In this document: in pieces, positions 38,031-51,517 of the stretch | Layout: each line of letters begins with the position of its first letter | Numbering within the stretch: position 1 is the stretch's first letter | Assembly: GCA_964020975.1 (NCBI GenBank) | Contig: OZ026612.1 | Coordinates: 53,063,808 to 53,127,807 of the forward strand | Origin: Hermodice carunculata | Taxonomy: Eukaryota > Annelida > Polychaeta > Eunicida > Amphinomidae | DNA: 64,000 bases | Direction of reading: 5' to 3' | Made by a program: the position numbers and the translations under genes | The notes under the pieces: generated by a model | Databases searched by the model: none | What the model saw: only the letters and a program-made list of their open reading frames with translations | What the model was told of the DNA's origin: nothing

Positions 38031-40425
38031 CTGTAAGTTTTCGTGTTAATTTAAGGTGCAAAACTAAATGTAAAATTTACGGCAGAGTACAGACAGCTTT
38101 GCTACCAAGCATTTCTTGCAACTGGATACAAAGTTAATGTTACCTCCAAACCTGTTACTGTTACATGCTTGTAAGTTAATTTTGTATAATAACATATTAA
38201 GACACTATATACCTGCCCACATAAAATACTGACGGCACAGTTTCCACTTATTTATTACCAGTTAGTAATACAATAGCACCTCTCATGAGAGACCCCAGTC
38301 TTGTGAGACCACCCTCTCATGGGAGACTGTTTTACATATTCCCAAGTCTGCACTGCCCATGTTGATCTATACGTCATTAGAGAGCACCTTTCTCTTAAGA
38401 CGACTTTCTTGTTGCAGAAATGGTAGTCTCTAATGACAGGGACCACGGTACACTGTTATTTGTACGGGGTTAATGGAATGTGTTATGTCGGATATTCACG
38501 AAACAGCAATTTTGATTAAACAAGAACTTTGACAGTTGTGTTAAATAATCATTCCATGAGTGCTAAGAAATATTGCTTGCTATTTTATGTTACTTCAATG
38601 GCAAATGTTTCATTTTTCAAAGGTATGCTGTTGTATGGTATGGTGTGGAAATGCAAAATCTGTCCACAGGATAATCAAAAGTTTGGTGTAATTTGATTTA
38701 ATTCAGAATAGTTTTGTCCCCTTTGTCTCAACTATTGCATGCAGCGCAGCTTGTTGACAGAAATTTAACAGTGTACGATAGACCTTATTTTTTTTCGCAT
38801 AACTATTCAAGAGATAATAAACAATAACAAAGCTACCTTACACAGGTGTCTCGGTTTCTTTGGTAAAGTGTTACGAACACATAAGATTAAAGATTTCGCA
38901 TGTATTTCGTCATACATTGACTTTCCAAGAGTACAATGACAACAAGGCGGACGTTCAGCACAGTGTTTTGTTCAGATTTTTTTAAAATGTAGGTCTACGG
39001 AAGTGGACGGCAACAGCATGTGCCATGTATTGCGAAAGAAGTATGTACAAATAAATCAATTACCGTCCATTCATGCGTTGGAGTTTGTTCATCCATTCAC
39101 GGAGGAATGTGCCTATTGATCGTGTCTTTATGCACACTTTCCATTGACGTCACAACTGTATTTTTTTCTCGCTTGTTATCACATGTTGTCATGTATTTGA
39201 AAACGAAGATCCCATGATCTTAAAACCAATTTCGTTAATTGCTAACAACACGTCATTCTCTTTTCATTCACCTCGTACTGATACTAATTATAGTTATATG
39301 AACTGTATTGGGTGAAATTTGATCTTGTGTGATTTTGATTCAGAGCACTTAAGACTACTACAAGCATCATATTAACTTTTAAGAAATGTCTTTAACAACA
39401 ACTAAGAATACGTAGTTGCAGTCACAATTGAAGCGATTCAAGGTTTTATGATAAAATTCGGTTAACCTTGTTTTGAATACGATTGTTCAAAATGAATTTC
39501 AAGAAGACAATGACAGCGTAAATTGTCAATATACTGTTTTCTGTTTTGCTTTTAACTTAAGACGTCTGCGTCGTCCGTTTTTATAACAATGGAGCATTGC
39601 CCGTTACTCCATTTTGATGCAAGCATTTGTACTATTTTAATTCACCATGCAAGTTATGATGAAAGTTAGTACATTTGTCTGCCACATACTTTATTGCCGC
39701 CCCCAAGCCATAATAACTTGTTACAATTTTATGAATGTCAATAGTTATGACTGTTTGTTGTGGGCAAAAGATTATTCATGTGCTTGTGATGCCCGTTATT
39801 TCTGAGGTTTTTAATGTGCAAAAGTAATTCCGTAAATCCGAAATGTTGTCATACGTTGTGGCAAGAATCACTAATATGAAAAACCTTTGAGGGTAACTTG
39901 GGGCGCTATGGAATATCATGTACATATGTTGGAGTCACTTAATATGTGGGAATCTAAAATGGCAAACTGTGAAATGACCTGTGCAGGATAAATCTCAGAG
40001 TAACCCAAGGAGAGATCTTTTTAACCACGAATACATAGAAAAATGTGTAACAACTAAATAATGTTATTACCATTGACTGGAACAGCAGATGAACAAGGAA
40101 ATTTCACATAAAAGTTGTATCTATCGACCATCATCCGATTGTACCGTAACAAGATAAAGGGATACCCAGATATCCAAATTACGCACATCTATTCCAAGAT
40201 TACTTAGACCCCCCTCCGGGAAAAATATGCAACCAACATGAAAAATACTGATTTGGAAATTCGAAAGCCAGCTGTGGGTCTTTTCCCGTAATACAGCCTA
40301 ATAAAAATCCATACTGGGTAAAATGAATTTAAAAAAAAAAAAAAAAAAACATTCAGGTTTACTAAGGGAGTATCGAAATCTAGTTTGGCAAGCCAACCGA
40401 ACCTAAAAAATCCGCACTGGGTCTA
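38031..40425. other. Unassigned non-coding DNA
   Basis: 38240-38460 contains GGGACCACGGTACACTG near its right end and a weakly related inverse at its left, which may be a decayed inverted-repeat element. Otherwise no exon or element is supported. Confidence 0.35.
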
Positions 40426-40474
40426 ATCAAAAACAAAAACAAAACAAAAAACAAAACAAAAAAAAAAAAAACAC

Positions 40475-40508
<34 letters not shown>

Positions 40509-40527
40509 AAAAACAACCCCCCCCCCC
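40426..40527. repeat. A-rich low-complexity tract
   Basis: CAAAA-type repeats, then over 40 A, then AACAACCCCCCCCCCC. About 100 bases of low complexity. Flanking words CTAATAAAAATCCATACTGG (near 40298) and CTAAAAAATCCGCACTGGG (near 40403) show a local imperfect duplication of about 105 bases. Confidence 0.9.
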
Positions 40528-43500
40528 AGAAAGTGAGGATTACTAAGGGAGCTAAAGGAGCATCGAAGTATTGTCTTTTCACAAACAGATTTTTAAACTT
40601 TTCGGCTTTAATTTTATCTCCGAAGGCGACTTCCGTCTGTACGACCGAGAAGGTCAAAAAGGCTGAAAATCTCATCTTTTCCTCATTTGTATATATCTGT
40701 ATATATGTATCATCCGTTAAATAATATTGGTGAAAGTCTAAATCATATGGCGCCGCACTCAGCCTGAAAAAATCTCATAATATGAACATATGTCATATTA
40801 CCTTACATATCAAAATAAAATATACGTAACCTGAAATATGACTTGTGACTGTTTCTAAATTGCGAGGTACATGTGCGACAACACCTTGGTGTTGTTTGGA
40901 GTGCTGTCAACCGTGAACTATGGAGTTCCTTCACTCTGGAAGTTTGAGTTTTCTTTATTGTTGAAATGTACACATATTGTCATTTCTCACATGTTTCAGG
41001 TGGCTAGGTATTCAAACGCGTATCTCTCTAGCTGACCTTCTGAACACCAGTATAGGGCCTACCTGTCAGCTGCCGGGCACTTATTGCAGACAGATCTCGG
41101 CCTGCTTGCTTAATTACACGTGGCTCCAGCATTCCTGTTTTTCGTCAGGGGTATTTTCGTTTGTATAATTCAGGTCCGGTTTAGCCTTCTTTTTGCAAAC
41201 ATTGTCGTGTTTTCATATTTTATTTTACCACCATTTACAGTCCCCGGTCTTATAATTTGTTTCTTTGTGTGGGTTAAATGAAGCCCGTATGAGCGGAACA
41301 CATACACGGTCCAAGTGTTACTGTTAAAAGAAAAAAAAAAGTAAAAATAAAAAAACAGCTTCATTTTTTGTAGCTGAAGTTATCGTTAGAACATCTGCAT
41401 ATTTTTCTACTGAATATGCAGACTGTCTTTTTACTTTTTTAAAATTTTATTTAGTTACTTGTTTGTTTGCTTATTTATTCATCCATTCATTCATTCCTTT
41501 CTTTCTTTCTATATTTTTATTATGTATTTTTTTATCCCCCAACAAAGTTTCGGACTTTTGGCGCGACATTTCACTGATATACGTGGATTAGATGCAGTAC
41601 AGTCCTCGACGGATCAAAACAGAATATTCTTGGGATGGTGAAATTTAATGTACATCTATTTAACTTGAAAAAACTGTTATATTTCTCCAATGATATTAGA
41701 GTGTGCGGTAGGTTCAACAATCCATACTTGTATTTGTGTATCGCCAGTTGGCAATCATGCTGCTGGCACTGACATTTAGCAACAGGTTATGTTGTCCAAT
41801 AGGTGGCCCCATGCGTGCTCTCATTTCTGCAATCCGATAATGCCATATCTGCCTGCACCGAACATGACGTACACCCACTATGTAAATGTCACAGTGTTTC
41901 CATAAATCACACATAGGTGGCGCATGGTGAGCTACGAACGTTTTGGATCGAAGAAATACCTTACTGTACATTTACGTGCTAAAAAATTAAACTTGGGGGG
42001 GGGGGGGAATTGTCAAATATTCATCAATGATCCTATTAAAAATAAATGTTAATTTGTAGGCTGTTTTCCTGTATGACATAGGTTTTTCAAGATACTACAC
42101 TCGTTGAAATTGTGCACTGTTTTATGAGAAGACAAGACCATACGTGGAGGCAGTAGGCCCACAAAGCACATGACTCAAATTGTTAATGTGGTAATGTTCC
42201 CGGGAAACATGCTGATTGATTGCAATGGTGTATCGAACCATAACGCTCAACTGCTTGTGTGTGTGGCTTACGCTTGCCTCGATATATTTTCGACCGTATT
42301 CCTCACTCCTGAATTTCCACTTATTGTGTTGATTGTATTCAATCTTGAGGCTCGTTAACTCTGTTACGTACAACGTTATCACCAAGCTGTACACATCCAC
42401 CAGTACCCCATCCACACTCACCCGCCCCTCACAGGGGAAAAAAATGTTTTGCTTGTTATATTTTTTTGGGCCACATTATCGTGTATATTTTTTTTGTAAT
42501 TTTCTGATATCCATTATATTGACGTGCGGCTTGGTGCATTCAAGAAAGTTGACAATTCTGGTCTGAGTTTATGCATGATTTATTGCCGGTTGCACACAGT
42601 TTGCTTATTTCTATGTGATGCTGCTTGCATTTTAACAAGTGTTATGGCTGTCTGAAAATTACGATGATATAGGTCATTATATTGATTTGATGTGTCGTTT
42701 TTTGCGGGTGGTGGTGGTGGTGCAGTTTTTCTTCACAAGTCGGGTCAAATAGGGGGCAACTATTATTTTAAAACCCATCAATGAAAATGCAAAGTCTTCC
42801 CGTGAATTGTTTCCCTCGAAATTCAAACGTGGGCACATTAGCCTGGTATTTGTCAAGACTAAAGTCAAATTGCGACTGAATAGGGAATGCTTTGTAATTT
42901 TTAAGTGCACATTGGGGTCATAACCTTATCAGGTTAAACAATTTCACAGGAATTGCTTCAGTTCAGTCATTTGCAGTATATGTATGTAGCAAACAATAAT
43001 AGATTGAGACAGCTGTCAAACATTCCAACAAAGAATCGGCTGTGTTCTCTGTTTTTAATTGTGTGAAATGTATTTAATATTAAATCGATTGAACATGAGT
43101 ACCTTGGTGAATTTGATGTAGCAGACTTTGTTGGTAACAAAAACAAGGTCGAAACCAACATCAAGAAGTGAAATGAGACCAAGATCATGCATTCTGGGGA
43201 TATATTTAATCTTCAGTTTTTATTGAATGTGATATTTTTAACCGACCGGGATATTCAGAGAAGGTCCATACAATACAGTATTCAGAAGCACATAGTATAA
43301 ATTTAGAAGTAGCATATACATCCTGGTGAAAAAAAATAAGGTGTAAAATATAAGTACACTGATGAAAAAATAAAGTGCAAAGCTTATTTGTTACAAACGG
43401 CACAACTGAATGCCGTCAAAGCTAAAAAGTAAAACGGGTAAATAATATAAAACGGACACATATTCCGTGTTGTCCATTTGTACCACAGATCGTAAAAGCT

Positions 43501-43865
43501 ACTAAGACATATAATCATTTCTACCATGAACCGCAAATGTTTTACGACATGTAGGCCTAATCATTTATTTTGTATCGTGAACTGTAAAAGCTGATGTCTG
43601 TTAAGAGATTTGATCAGCTTCCGCTTATACGTCACCTTATCCTTGGTAATTAGAAGGCAGACCTGAAACCTACCGAGTGAAAAGTTTGTGTTTCGTATCA
43701 ATTAAAAGATTGATAGCTTCACTTATAGTGACATCATAAAGGAGATTACGTTGACGTGAGTTAGAGTGAATCTATTAAAACAAGCTTTTAGAAGGCCAGT
43801 TGAATACTTGGTTTGGCGCATACGTGAGTGGCTGCCGTAAGTGGGTTGCGCTTGGAATTTTAGTT
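40528..43865. other. Unassigned non-coding DNA
   Basis: Only short unmotivated frames and mononucleotide runs (for example G11 near 41995-42007). No repeat element was recognised. Confidence 0.4.
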
Positions 43866-44760
43866 TAAACATATTTATTTAGTCTGGATAGCCCTATAGT
43901 ACATCAATATGACTAATATATGGGTTCTCCAGAACATGGAGACACACAATATTATGTACAAGACACACAGGACAATACAAATGTTACCAATGCAAAATGT
44001 CACTGAAAACTCTGTACGAATATCAAGATTTGATTACTTATAGGATACAAGTTAAACCAATTTGAAGTTGAGTTCAATATTTACCCAGTAAGGAAAAAAG
44101 TGTGATACAAATAAATTTGCATAGTCAAAGCGATGATCACAACAGTAACATTTAGTCGTAAAAGCGCCTGGTCTCAATAATGCACCGCTGGAGTGCATCA
44201 CAGATCTGGATATTTAGGCCAATTAGAAAGCTCGTTACTGCCACGGAGAAATATTTCAACTAGCCTATCACTACCAATATGGATTATAAAATGCGGGCTA
44301 ACCCCCGGAGCAATCAAAGGAACAACAGTATTAAGTAATTTGTTTCTCTGAACGATGTAATAGGGACAGAAGAAAAGAAAGAGTCTTCAGTGGGATAAGA
44401 ATAAGCACAGGATATATAGGTCGGGAAGGATGTTAACTTTGTGAAGGTAAGAGTTTTTTCTAGAGAATCCTAAGCGTAATTGCGTGTGGCAAATACAAGC
44501 AAATCTGTCACCATGGAGATAGAACTCAGGACATTGTCTGTGGCTAAGAGAGTAGTTTTAAGTTTTGATTTAAATATATGTAGGGAAAGCGAATCTCTAA
44601 TGTCGGATGGTAGGTTATTCCACTGTTTGACAGCATCTGGTAGAAAAGAGTTACACAGACGCGATGTTCTACATCTGACAGGGCGCACTGACATTGAATG
44701 GAATCTCTCCGTATTTTTTCCCCGTTATACATATGTACATCTTTTATTGGTCAAATATGA
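43866..44760 (-). mobile_element. 5'-truncated LINE, C-terminal part and 3' end
   Basis: The minus strand reads SFLPDAVKQWNNLPSDIRD and SLSLHIFKSKLKTTLL (44640-44540), the usual post-reverse-transcriptase motif of CR1/L2/Jockey-type LINEs. Further on it reads CPYYIVQRNKLLNTVVPLIA and HIGSDRLVEIFLRGS (44370-44230). The 3' end lies near 43872-43893 (GGGCTATCCAGAC, then TAAATAAATATG). Stops and frameshifts are frequent. The 63.6-62.9 kb element shows a similar RLWN and FKSEL order. Confidence 0.7.
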
Positions 44761-45335
44761 TTGAGTCTGAGTCATGCAAATTACTTTTCATTTATATGCA
44801 GAAGTAAATCAGACTGCCAACATAACTGTGGTAATCCAGTCATGAAGGAAATCGATATTAACTCTCAAGTCATACTTTCATATTTATTGCTGTTTCATGC
44901 AAAACTATAAAATAAATAAAATGTCAGAATGTCTGCTTATCGTTTGACGAAGAGTTTCTTGTTAAGTCCTGGTTTATCCCACCGTTCGATTTGTTGCATT
45001 ACGGAGAAGGTCCAAATATTTCATCTTTTCAAAGTAAAGAAGTTTCAAGATACACGGAAAAGCAATGTACAGAAACACTACCAGGAACCATCAGTTTGCA
45101 TCGTCATTTCAAAAACATTTGAGCTAACCTATGACCCATCGTGAATGCAACTTGAGGTATCCGTGGCTTTTGCTTAATTGGCGAGTTGCTTCCCAATCAA
45201 TGAGTGGTATGAAAAGGTGATCAGGGCAAGTTACCTTGTGACATAGTTTCATAAATAAGAACGGGTCCTGATTCCCAGCAAGTAAAACGACATCTGAAGC
45301 TGTGAACATTTTACCCTTTTAAGACTCCGGCATTG
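44761..45335. other. Unassigned non-coding DNA
   Basis: No supported feature. Confidence 0.4.
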
Positions 45336-45424
45336 GCTTTCCCCGGCGCCCTCTGGGCTTAATGCGCCCAGAGCGCACTGAGGAAAGCTATTCAAAGCGC
45401 ACAGGGCGCACTGAGGAAAGCTAT
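45336..45424. repeat. Hairpin mini-element with tandem right arm
   Basis: GCTTTCCCCGGCGCC and CTCTGGGC (45336-45358) pair with the following GCGCCCAGAGCGC and ACTGAGGAAAGC (45364-45388) over a 5-base loop. The right arm end, GGCGCACTGAGGAAAGCTAT, is then repeated in tandem to 45424. A related hairpin lies at 52429-52472. Confidence 0.6.
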
Positions 45425-45839
45425 TTGCTTATGGCGTATTATTCTTCATGATAAAACAGACACAGTCGACATTTATGACATCAGGCACTTGTTGGTGTTG
45501 TTGGTATTTTTGTGCCGATACATCGGCCTCGGTTCCTGCATGGTAGGAACTCGGGAGCGTTATGCATGTAATCATTTTTGAATGTGACATTTCATTTCGG
45601 CTGAGACGTTCTCAACATATTATAATACTTTTAAGAGCTCAAACGAGTTTTGAAGAACTTGTGAAACGCTTTGCTGTTCATGTTGATAACACGCGCTCTA
45701 ATGACAGGGTGGTTTTTAACCCACAGGATGAAAGTTTTATCTTTGGTCGCATTCAGTCATCAGTTATTGGGACATTTTTCTTCTCCACAGGATTAAAATG
45801 TCTGGAGGTAAACAGCAATAAACTATTCACTGCCCTTTG

Positions 45840-45940
45840 TAAAAAAGGTTCGATTTCATATATGGATGTATAATTGTACCAAGTTTGGAGTTTCTAAGTG
45901 TAATAGTGTCCGACACACTTAAAATGGCATATACATTGAC
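45840..45940 (-). repeat. Helentron-like element fragment
   Basis: The complement reads GTGTCGGACACTATTACACT, then GAAACTCCAAACTTGG and TACAATTATACATCC, matching the conserved block after the CTTT tract in copies A, B and D. Neither end is present. Confidence 0.65.
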
Positions 45941-46215
45941 TCCTTACTTTGGACATTGAAATAGACAAATTTCGTTTTCATATTTTGACAACAATGGAAG
46001 AAGTTCACATGCCGCAGCTACACAGTACTTCACACACTGTCATACCCTGGAACAAGATGGGTTATGAAACGCCTGCTGTATCTTCACCACGTACATAGCA
46101 AACAAGCAGATATGGGGCCAAACAAGATGTTCCTAGTTGCACGGCGTCTTGAAGCCCAGACACCATTTTGACCACGACTGCCATGGTTTTGATCAGGCCA
46201 GGAACAAATGAACAC
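45941..46215. other. Unassigned spacer
   Basis: No supported feature. Confidence 0.35.
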
Positions 46216-46290
46216 GCACGCACGCACACACGCACGCACGCACGCACGCACGCACACGCACACGCACACACACACACACACACACACAGA
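46216..46290. repeat. (ACGC)n/(AC)n microsatellite
   Basis: CACG tetranucleotides change into CA dinucleotides and then CAGA. Confidence 0.95.
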
Positions 46291-46559
46291 CAGACACATA
46301 TATATTCACAATACCTTGCAGACTTTGCTCGATACACAGTCCGCCTCTCTACCACAGCACGTAGTCCACCTCCATGATGTAATACAACCATTTGGCATAC
46401 ATAATTAATTACCTTTCATGGTCAGAACCTCTCTCCTGGTCAGCTTACAAAACATGGAACAATTGACCGCCTGCTTTCAAAGCTTAGGATTTACATCAAA
46501 TGAGAAAAAAACTCCCACCCACTGTGCAATAAATTAGGTTCTCCACAAAATTATTTTTA

Positions 46560-48365
46560 TTTACATAACCTATGCAACTCCAGTACAGTATAAATACATA
46601 AATAAAATAAAATACTATCAAAGCTACATATAGGCTATAAACAAGTCTGGGTGCTCCCCAACCCAATGGATATATATATATATATATATAAGCATTCTGT
46701 TGTGACCCATAAACTCTGGACGTTTTTCAAAGGCATTATTTACAAAGTTACATACAGGTTTGTACACTGAGGTTTGACCATAACCAAGAGACATTATAGC
46801 CTTACATTTGTCTGACCTTGATAGGTTTATAAATTAGTGTGACATTGTTGGATAACCGAGACTTGAGTTCTGAATATAAATTACTAATATAAAATGAATT
46901 CATCTTCTACATTATCAGTATTACATAATTTACAGCTTCGTAGGTCCACTAGCGTCTTTGGCCAGGTATATCGCCCTACTTCAATCTTCAAAGTGTGGGC
47001 ACTTACTCTTACTTTACTACAAGTCTTCCGTTTGTGTATAGGTGTGTTTTCCCGAAGGTAGTTTCCCAATGAAGTCCTTTTTAAACGTAAAATGGGTACA
47101 GAGCTTATGCGTATTATCAGTACTGTTGATTTGTTCTGACCACTTGGATTCATAGATTTGTTCCAGACGCTTTTTCAATTTGTTTACAACAAGATGTGCC
47201 ATTGTATCTCCTATACATTGTTCCATGTCTCTTGCATACCACTGAGATTAAATATATCTCTTACACCCCTTAACCAACAGTTGTTAGCTGTCCTACACAA
47301 TTCATAATTTTCTAAAAGACATTTTCACTTCAAAGTTACAGGGTCATTCAGCTGTAAATTTTTCCAGTACTTTTCAGCACCACATACCAACCGGATCAAA
47401 AGTGGAAAGTTTCCCAATTCTGCCTTTGCTGCAATGTTGGTGTCTGTCCTATGGATACCCAGCAAGTATTTACGAAATGTGTGGATATTTTCTGATACAG
47501 CTTGATGACAGAGTTGGCTGAAGTTGTTTTCATTTAACCCCTCAAGTATAAACGGACTCCAAACCTCACCGCCGTAAGCTAGAACTGGGTATGTTAGTGA
47601 ATTAAATAATTTTGTTGCAAGGTGTACATTATTATTAACAGGAAACTGCCTTAAATTAATAGAGCTTTACTTGCTTGGCTACATAATTTATTATTCGCAG
47701 TTGTGAATGCCCCAGAAGCACAGAATTCAATACCCAAGCAGCAATATTTTCCCGCAACATCTATGATATCTGTCATACAATGGAATGTACATGTTTTGAT
47801 TTTCCTTCCACCGTTATTAAAAATCATAACTTTTGTTTCAGAGATAATGACCTTTAATTTCCAAGTATTACAGTATTCATGCAGTCTTTTCTAAATAATT
47901 TTGAGGCCCCCTTTCAGATTCCGAGATGAGAGCAAGGTCATCTGAATAGCAAGCAAATTTGTACAACGGTGCTTGGCGCCAAACTGAGTCGAAAGCACAA
48001 TGGAAATCAACGAAACAAGTGTCATGTTTCTTCCCTTTATGCTCATAACATATTTATTTATTGATGCTTTTATAGTTAAGATGTGGTCTGAGGTCCTACT
48101 GAGGTTTTAAGACGAATTTGGTGAGGCGGCATCAGATTATTACTATCAAAATGCTCATAGAGCTTTGAATTCGGTACGCTACAGAAGAGCGTACAGAAGT
48201 CAATAGATAGGGCGATGCCCCTTTAATTTGCAGGAGTGTAGGCATCACCCTTTTTGTGTATAGTGCAAGAATGTTTTCCCTCTAACAATTTGGAAGGTTA
48301 CCACTTGAGAGTATTTTATTAAACAACATGTGGAAGGAAGGGCATTTTGCAGGGACATCTGAGTC
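46560..48365 (-). mobile_element. Decayed LINE with an internally deleted RT
   Basis: From right to left the minus strand reads ILSSGNLPN, a broken NYRGIALS motif (about 48220), ASINKYVMSIKGKKHDTCF, and motif A as VDFHCAFDSVWRQAPLYK. It then runs directly into motif C as ACYSDDLALISESERG, so motif B is deleted in frame. Next come KVMIFNNGGRKIK, EVWSPFILEGLNENNFSQL, LLGIHRTDTNIAAKAELGNF and KVRVSAHTLKIEVGRY with a CKLC zinc-motif start. It is the same family as 10155-11820. The left edge near 46560 (TTATTTTTATTTAC on the plus strand) is taken as the 3' end. Confidence 0.8.
46672..46692. repeat. Short (TA)n run
   Basis: About ten TA units within the 3' part of the LINE. Confidence 0.9.
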
Positions 48366-49237
48366 AGCCCTCGGTCTCAAGAGATAACTGGGTGGAGGCC
48401 TGTGATGTGGTATTCCTCATCACATAATAGAGGCGTGGGCTCAACAATGACTGTTTTGACAACTTTATGCCATTCTTAAGAACGCAACGATTGACATCGA
48501 ATTTGACCAATGAAATGAGTTCAAATGCACTCTGTGATAACGAATTGTCTTTTCTGTGGTTATGTAATTCCAAGTACCCAAGTCGACCAGGCACAACAGC
48601 AAGTGGGCCACTGGGGTTTGGTGTGATTGGGCCGCGTGGCGAATGGACAGCCAGAAACTGAAATGGGTAACAGCAGTCCCATTTCGCAAAAAAAAAAAAA
48701 AAATATGTGATATGGATGTCCCAAAAAATAACGCATCGTGTGTGCTTTTTCGTTCAGTATTGCAGACGCCAATATGGCAACCCATCCTCGGTAAACGATT
48801 GGCCTTCACCAGGAATGGATAGTGACCTGTGAGATATGTGTCTTTCTCCATTGATCAGAGATCTAAATACGTGTATTAAGTGTATCTAAATCTAAATATA
48901 CGTATTCAGATCCCTGATTTGGCCTGCCAAGATTGTTTTCAGTTTTCATCACAGCATATTAAAGTACCTTCGTTGTTTTGCCACAACTACTTTCAATGGG
49001 CGTAGCAAAACACTGCTTGAACAAAAAAGTGTGTCACGAAGATAGTGTTCTTAGCAGGCTAAAAGAAGGGAAATAGACCGTTTTCATTGGTTGATACATG
49101 GGCCATGTCAATTATTGCATTCTAATAGCATGTAGTGGTAGGTGTTTGCTGTTTTGTTTTCTTGTAACCTGTGAAATGAAACATGTTCTACATATATACT
49201 CTAATTTCTTATTAGTTCTTGTATTTGTGTTTTTATG
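48366..49237. other. Unassigned non-coding DNA
   Basis: Overlapping open frames on both strands at 48364-48851 carry no domain motif. Nothing else noted. Confidence 0.4.
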
Positions 49238-49860
49238 TCTGTGTGCAAACACAGACTTCTGTTTTCGTTGGGGGTCTTTCAGTCTTTCTTTCTTCTCCTT
49301 TTACCACCAATCTGTCCGGTACTTTTCTCGGACGCTAGGCTAAACTCCAAACTTGGTATGATGGATCGCTACATGGAGTCGTGCCTTTTTACACAAAAAC
49401 AAAAAACAAAAAAAACAAAAACAAAAACAAAAAAAAACAAAAAACAAAAAACAAAAAACAAAAAACAAAAAAAACCCCGGGTTCAGTACATTCAAAATTA
49501 TGCAAGTTAACGGCATTTGAAATTTTAAATGTTGAATGTCTTCAACGGCATTACAGGTAGAAGTTGGAATGTACACAAGAACATTCCAACTTCTATTTTT
49601 AGGTTTGTGATGTAGGCGCATCCAATCGACCACAAACGAAAGTGGTAGAATTTTTAATTTATGCTAATTTGGGCTACTTGTAAAATTTTAATGTTGAATA
49701 TCTTTAAAGCTATTGTAGGCAGAGCTGCCATTCCTGATTAGATTCATAGGTTTGTGCTGAAGGTATATCTTATAAACCACAAACAAAAGATATAGCATTC
49801 AAATTTAGGTAAGTTTTGGAGGCATACAGATGGATTTGCTTTAAAGCAAATCTTTTCTAG
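49238..49860 (+). mobile_element. Helentron-like non-autonomous element, copy D
   Basis: Starts TCTGTGTGCAAACACAGA (5' hairpin), then a CTTT-rich stretch, CTGTCCGGTACTTTTCTCGG, AAACTCCAAACTTGG, an (AAAAC)n tract at 49396-49475, and about two tandem units of the copy B type (AATGTTGAATATCTTTAAAG, GGCAGAGCTGCCATTCC). The right end has GGCATACAGATG, the hairpin GATTTGCT-ttaa-AGCAAATC at 49833-49852 and CTAG at 49857-49860 followed by T. Both termini are intact, which makes this the best copy for defining the family. Confidence 0.7.
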
Positions 49861-49989
49861 TTTGTGTCTGAATTCTAGTGGTCAGTTGTGTGTATTCAGG
49901 TTGGATTATGGGTATGGCGTTACACTTATGTTATCTTCTTAATAACTTTTACAACCACATTATTTCTGATTCGGTTCATCTAGCATTTA

Positions 49990-50173
49990 TGAATATATCC
50001 TTTTTTTTTTTTTTTTTTTTTTTTAGTTTTTGGTTTTCTGTTCTTAGTTTTACTTAGTTGTATCTTAACCTTAATCTTATTGTCTATTTTACTGCTTTTA
50101 TCTAGATGTATGCTGGGCCTCTTGGAAGAACAGAGCTGTGCTCTGAAAGGGTTACCCAGGGTAAACATGTTCA

Positions 50174-50232
<59 letters not shown>
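49990..50232 (+). mobile_element. LINE or SINE 3' end with (AAAT)n tail
   Basis: GCTCTGAAAGGGTTACCC, then AGGGTAAAC, forms an imperfect hairpin at about 50149-50166. It is followed by ATGTTCATAAATAAATAAAT and about 15 AAAT units to 50232. The preceding T-rich stretch with GGGCCTCTTGGAAGAACAG, then AGCTGTGCTCTG, is typical of untranslated ends of CR1/L2-like LINEs in marine invertebrates (inference). No coding part remains. Confidence 0.6.
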
Positions 50233-51517
50233 CACATCTTTTTTTCTTTCTTTTTTTTTTTTTTTTTTTTTTTTGCTAACGTAGTACTCTTTCTCTTGTT
50301 TTTCACACCAGACGTTTCAACAAACCACTGTTTCAGTTTTAAGAACTGAAGCAGTTAATGACAAACTTTACCAAACACGAGAACAAAAGCAGACCTGGCA
50401 GACTGCTTTGTGCACACCTGTGTGCACATATCATATATTCTTGGCGATATGTGTGTCAGCGTGTGGAGCATACTTAATGATGTCATGATGCTGGCTGTGA
50501 TGGCATGCACGGCCAACAAATGGAGAGTAAATGGGTCATCATTGCATATACCTGTGTCGGAATGCTAGCAGCTGTTACTTTTGACGTCAGCATTATTGTA
50601 TCTGCCACCAGAAATACATTTGAAACCTTCAAGGGGTCACAGGTTTTAAAGTTGTTGATAAATATAGATTTGTGTTCTTGGGTTTATTTTTTTGTGATCA
50701 AACTCTTGGATGTTTATTTCTGTCTGTAAGAAAAAGGAGTATGAAAGTTGTCTTTCCACTCAGAACGACAGGAAGCCACGTGACGAAGGAAGAAGAGCGC
50801 AACATGGATTACAAGTCGCGATAGAATCGTCCAAGCTGCCACAGTCATTGAATGCTATATCTTGCACTGGCTTTAATAGCTTTCTAAACATATTTGATAA
50901 CATGAGTACACCTAAGTTTCACCTGTAAAGCAACACCCTTTTTGTGACATTTCGCCGTTCACCGTCTCGTGGCACTTGGTTGGTATGGGAGACCAAGTGC
51001 AGATCCAGACGTCGATCTCTGGAACTTTGATGACCTTCTGGGCCTCATCATATAAAAATACAGTACTTGACTTACCTGGATAACAATTTGGATTCTAGTT
51101 ATCACCACTGGAATGTACACAAGAACATTTACACGCTGTTAACAGATCACTTAAGTTTATAATTAATCACCTTTTGTCGTGCACAATTTTTTTTTTTTTT
51201 GGTTTTGTTTTGCTTGTTTGTTTTTTTTTTCATGGATATAAACGAGTGAACTGTTTCGCATCAAAGGATACAATCTAGAACGGTAGGGGTAAATCTAAAG
51301 CCAGAAGATTGGATCAAGATTGCCAAAATATTAGAACTATCAGCATGTGTATCCCTGCAATGTGAGCAGGTTTTGTGTGCTACATTCCAACATCGTATTC
51401 CATCCATACATGTTTCACAGAAAATATGCAGGGTTAAACAAGCGGATTAAGTTTGATGGCCAAGAGCTGAATTTGACAGGGAACTTCAGTCTTTAAACAC
51501 CGTTTCGCGTGAAAGAA
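50233..51517. other. Unassigned DNA upstream of the second EF-hand exon
   Basis: Contains a T-rich tract at 50239-50275, another at 51189-51230, and a perfect small hairpin GCACTTGG/CCAAGTGC at 50972-51000. Frames at 50505-50928 have no motif. No promoter element stands out. Confidence 0.4.

Noticed and set aside
38240-38460. Possible inverted-repeat element ending GGGACCACGGTACACTG
   Set aside because: The left end is too weakly related to call a terminal repeat by eye, and no target duplication was found.
50505-50928. Plus-strand frames with a membrane-like segment upstream of the second EF-hand exon
   Set aside because: No start context, conserved motif or splice signal; hydrophobic frames are common in T-rich DNA.
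50972-51000. Hairpin GCACTTGG/CCAAGTGC with TATGGGAGACC between, reminiscent of 5S RNA
   Set aside because: Only a short word resembles the 5S internal region. The rest of a 5S or tRNA promoter is missing, so it is not called an RNA gene or SINE head.
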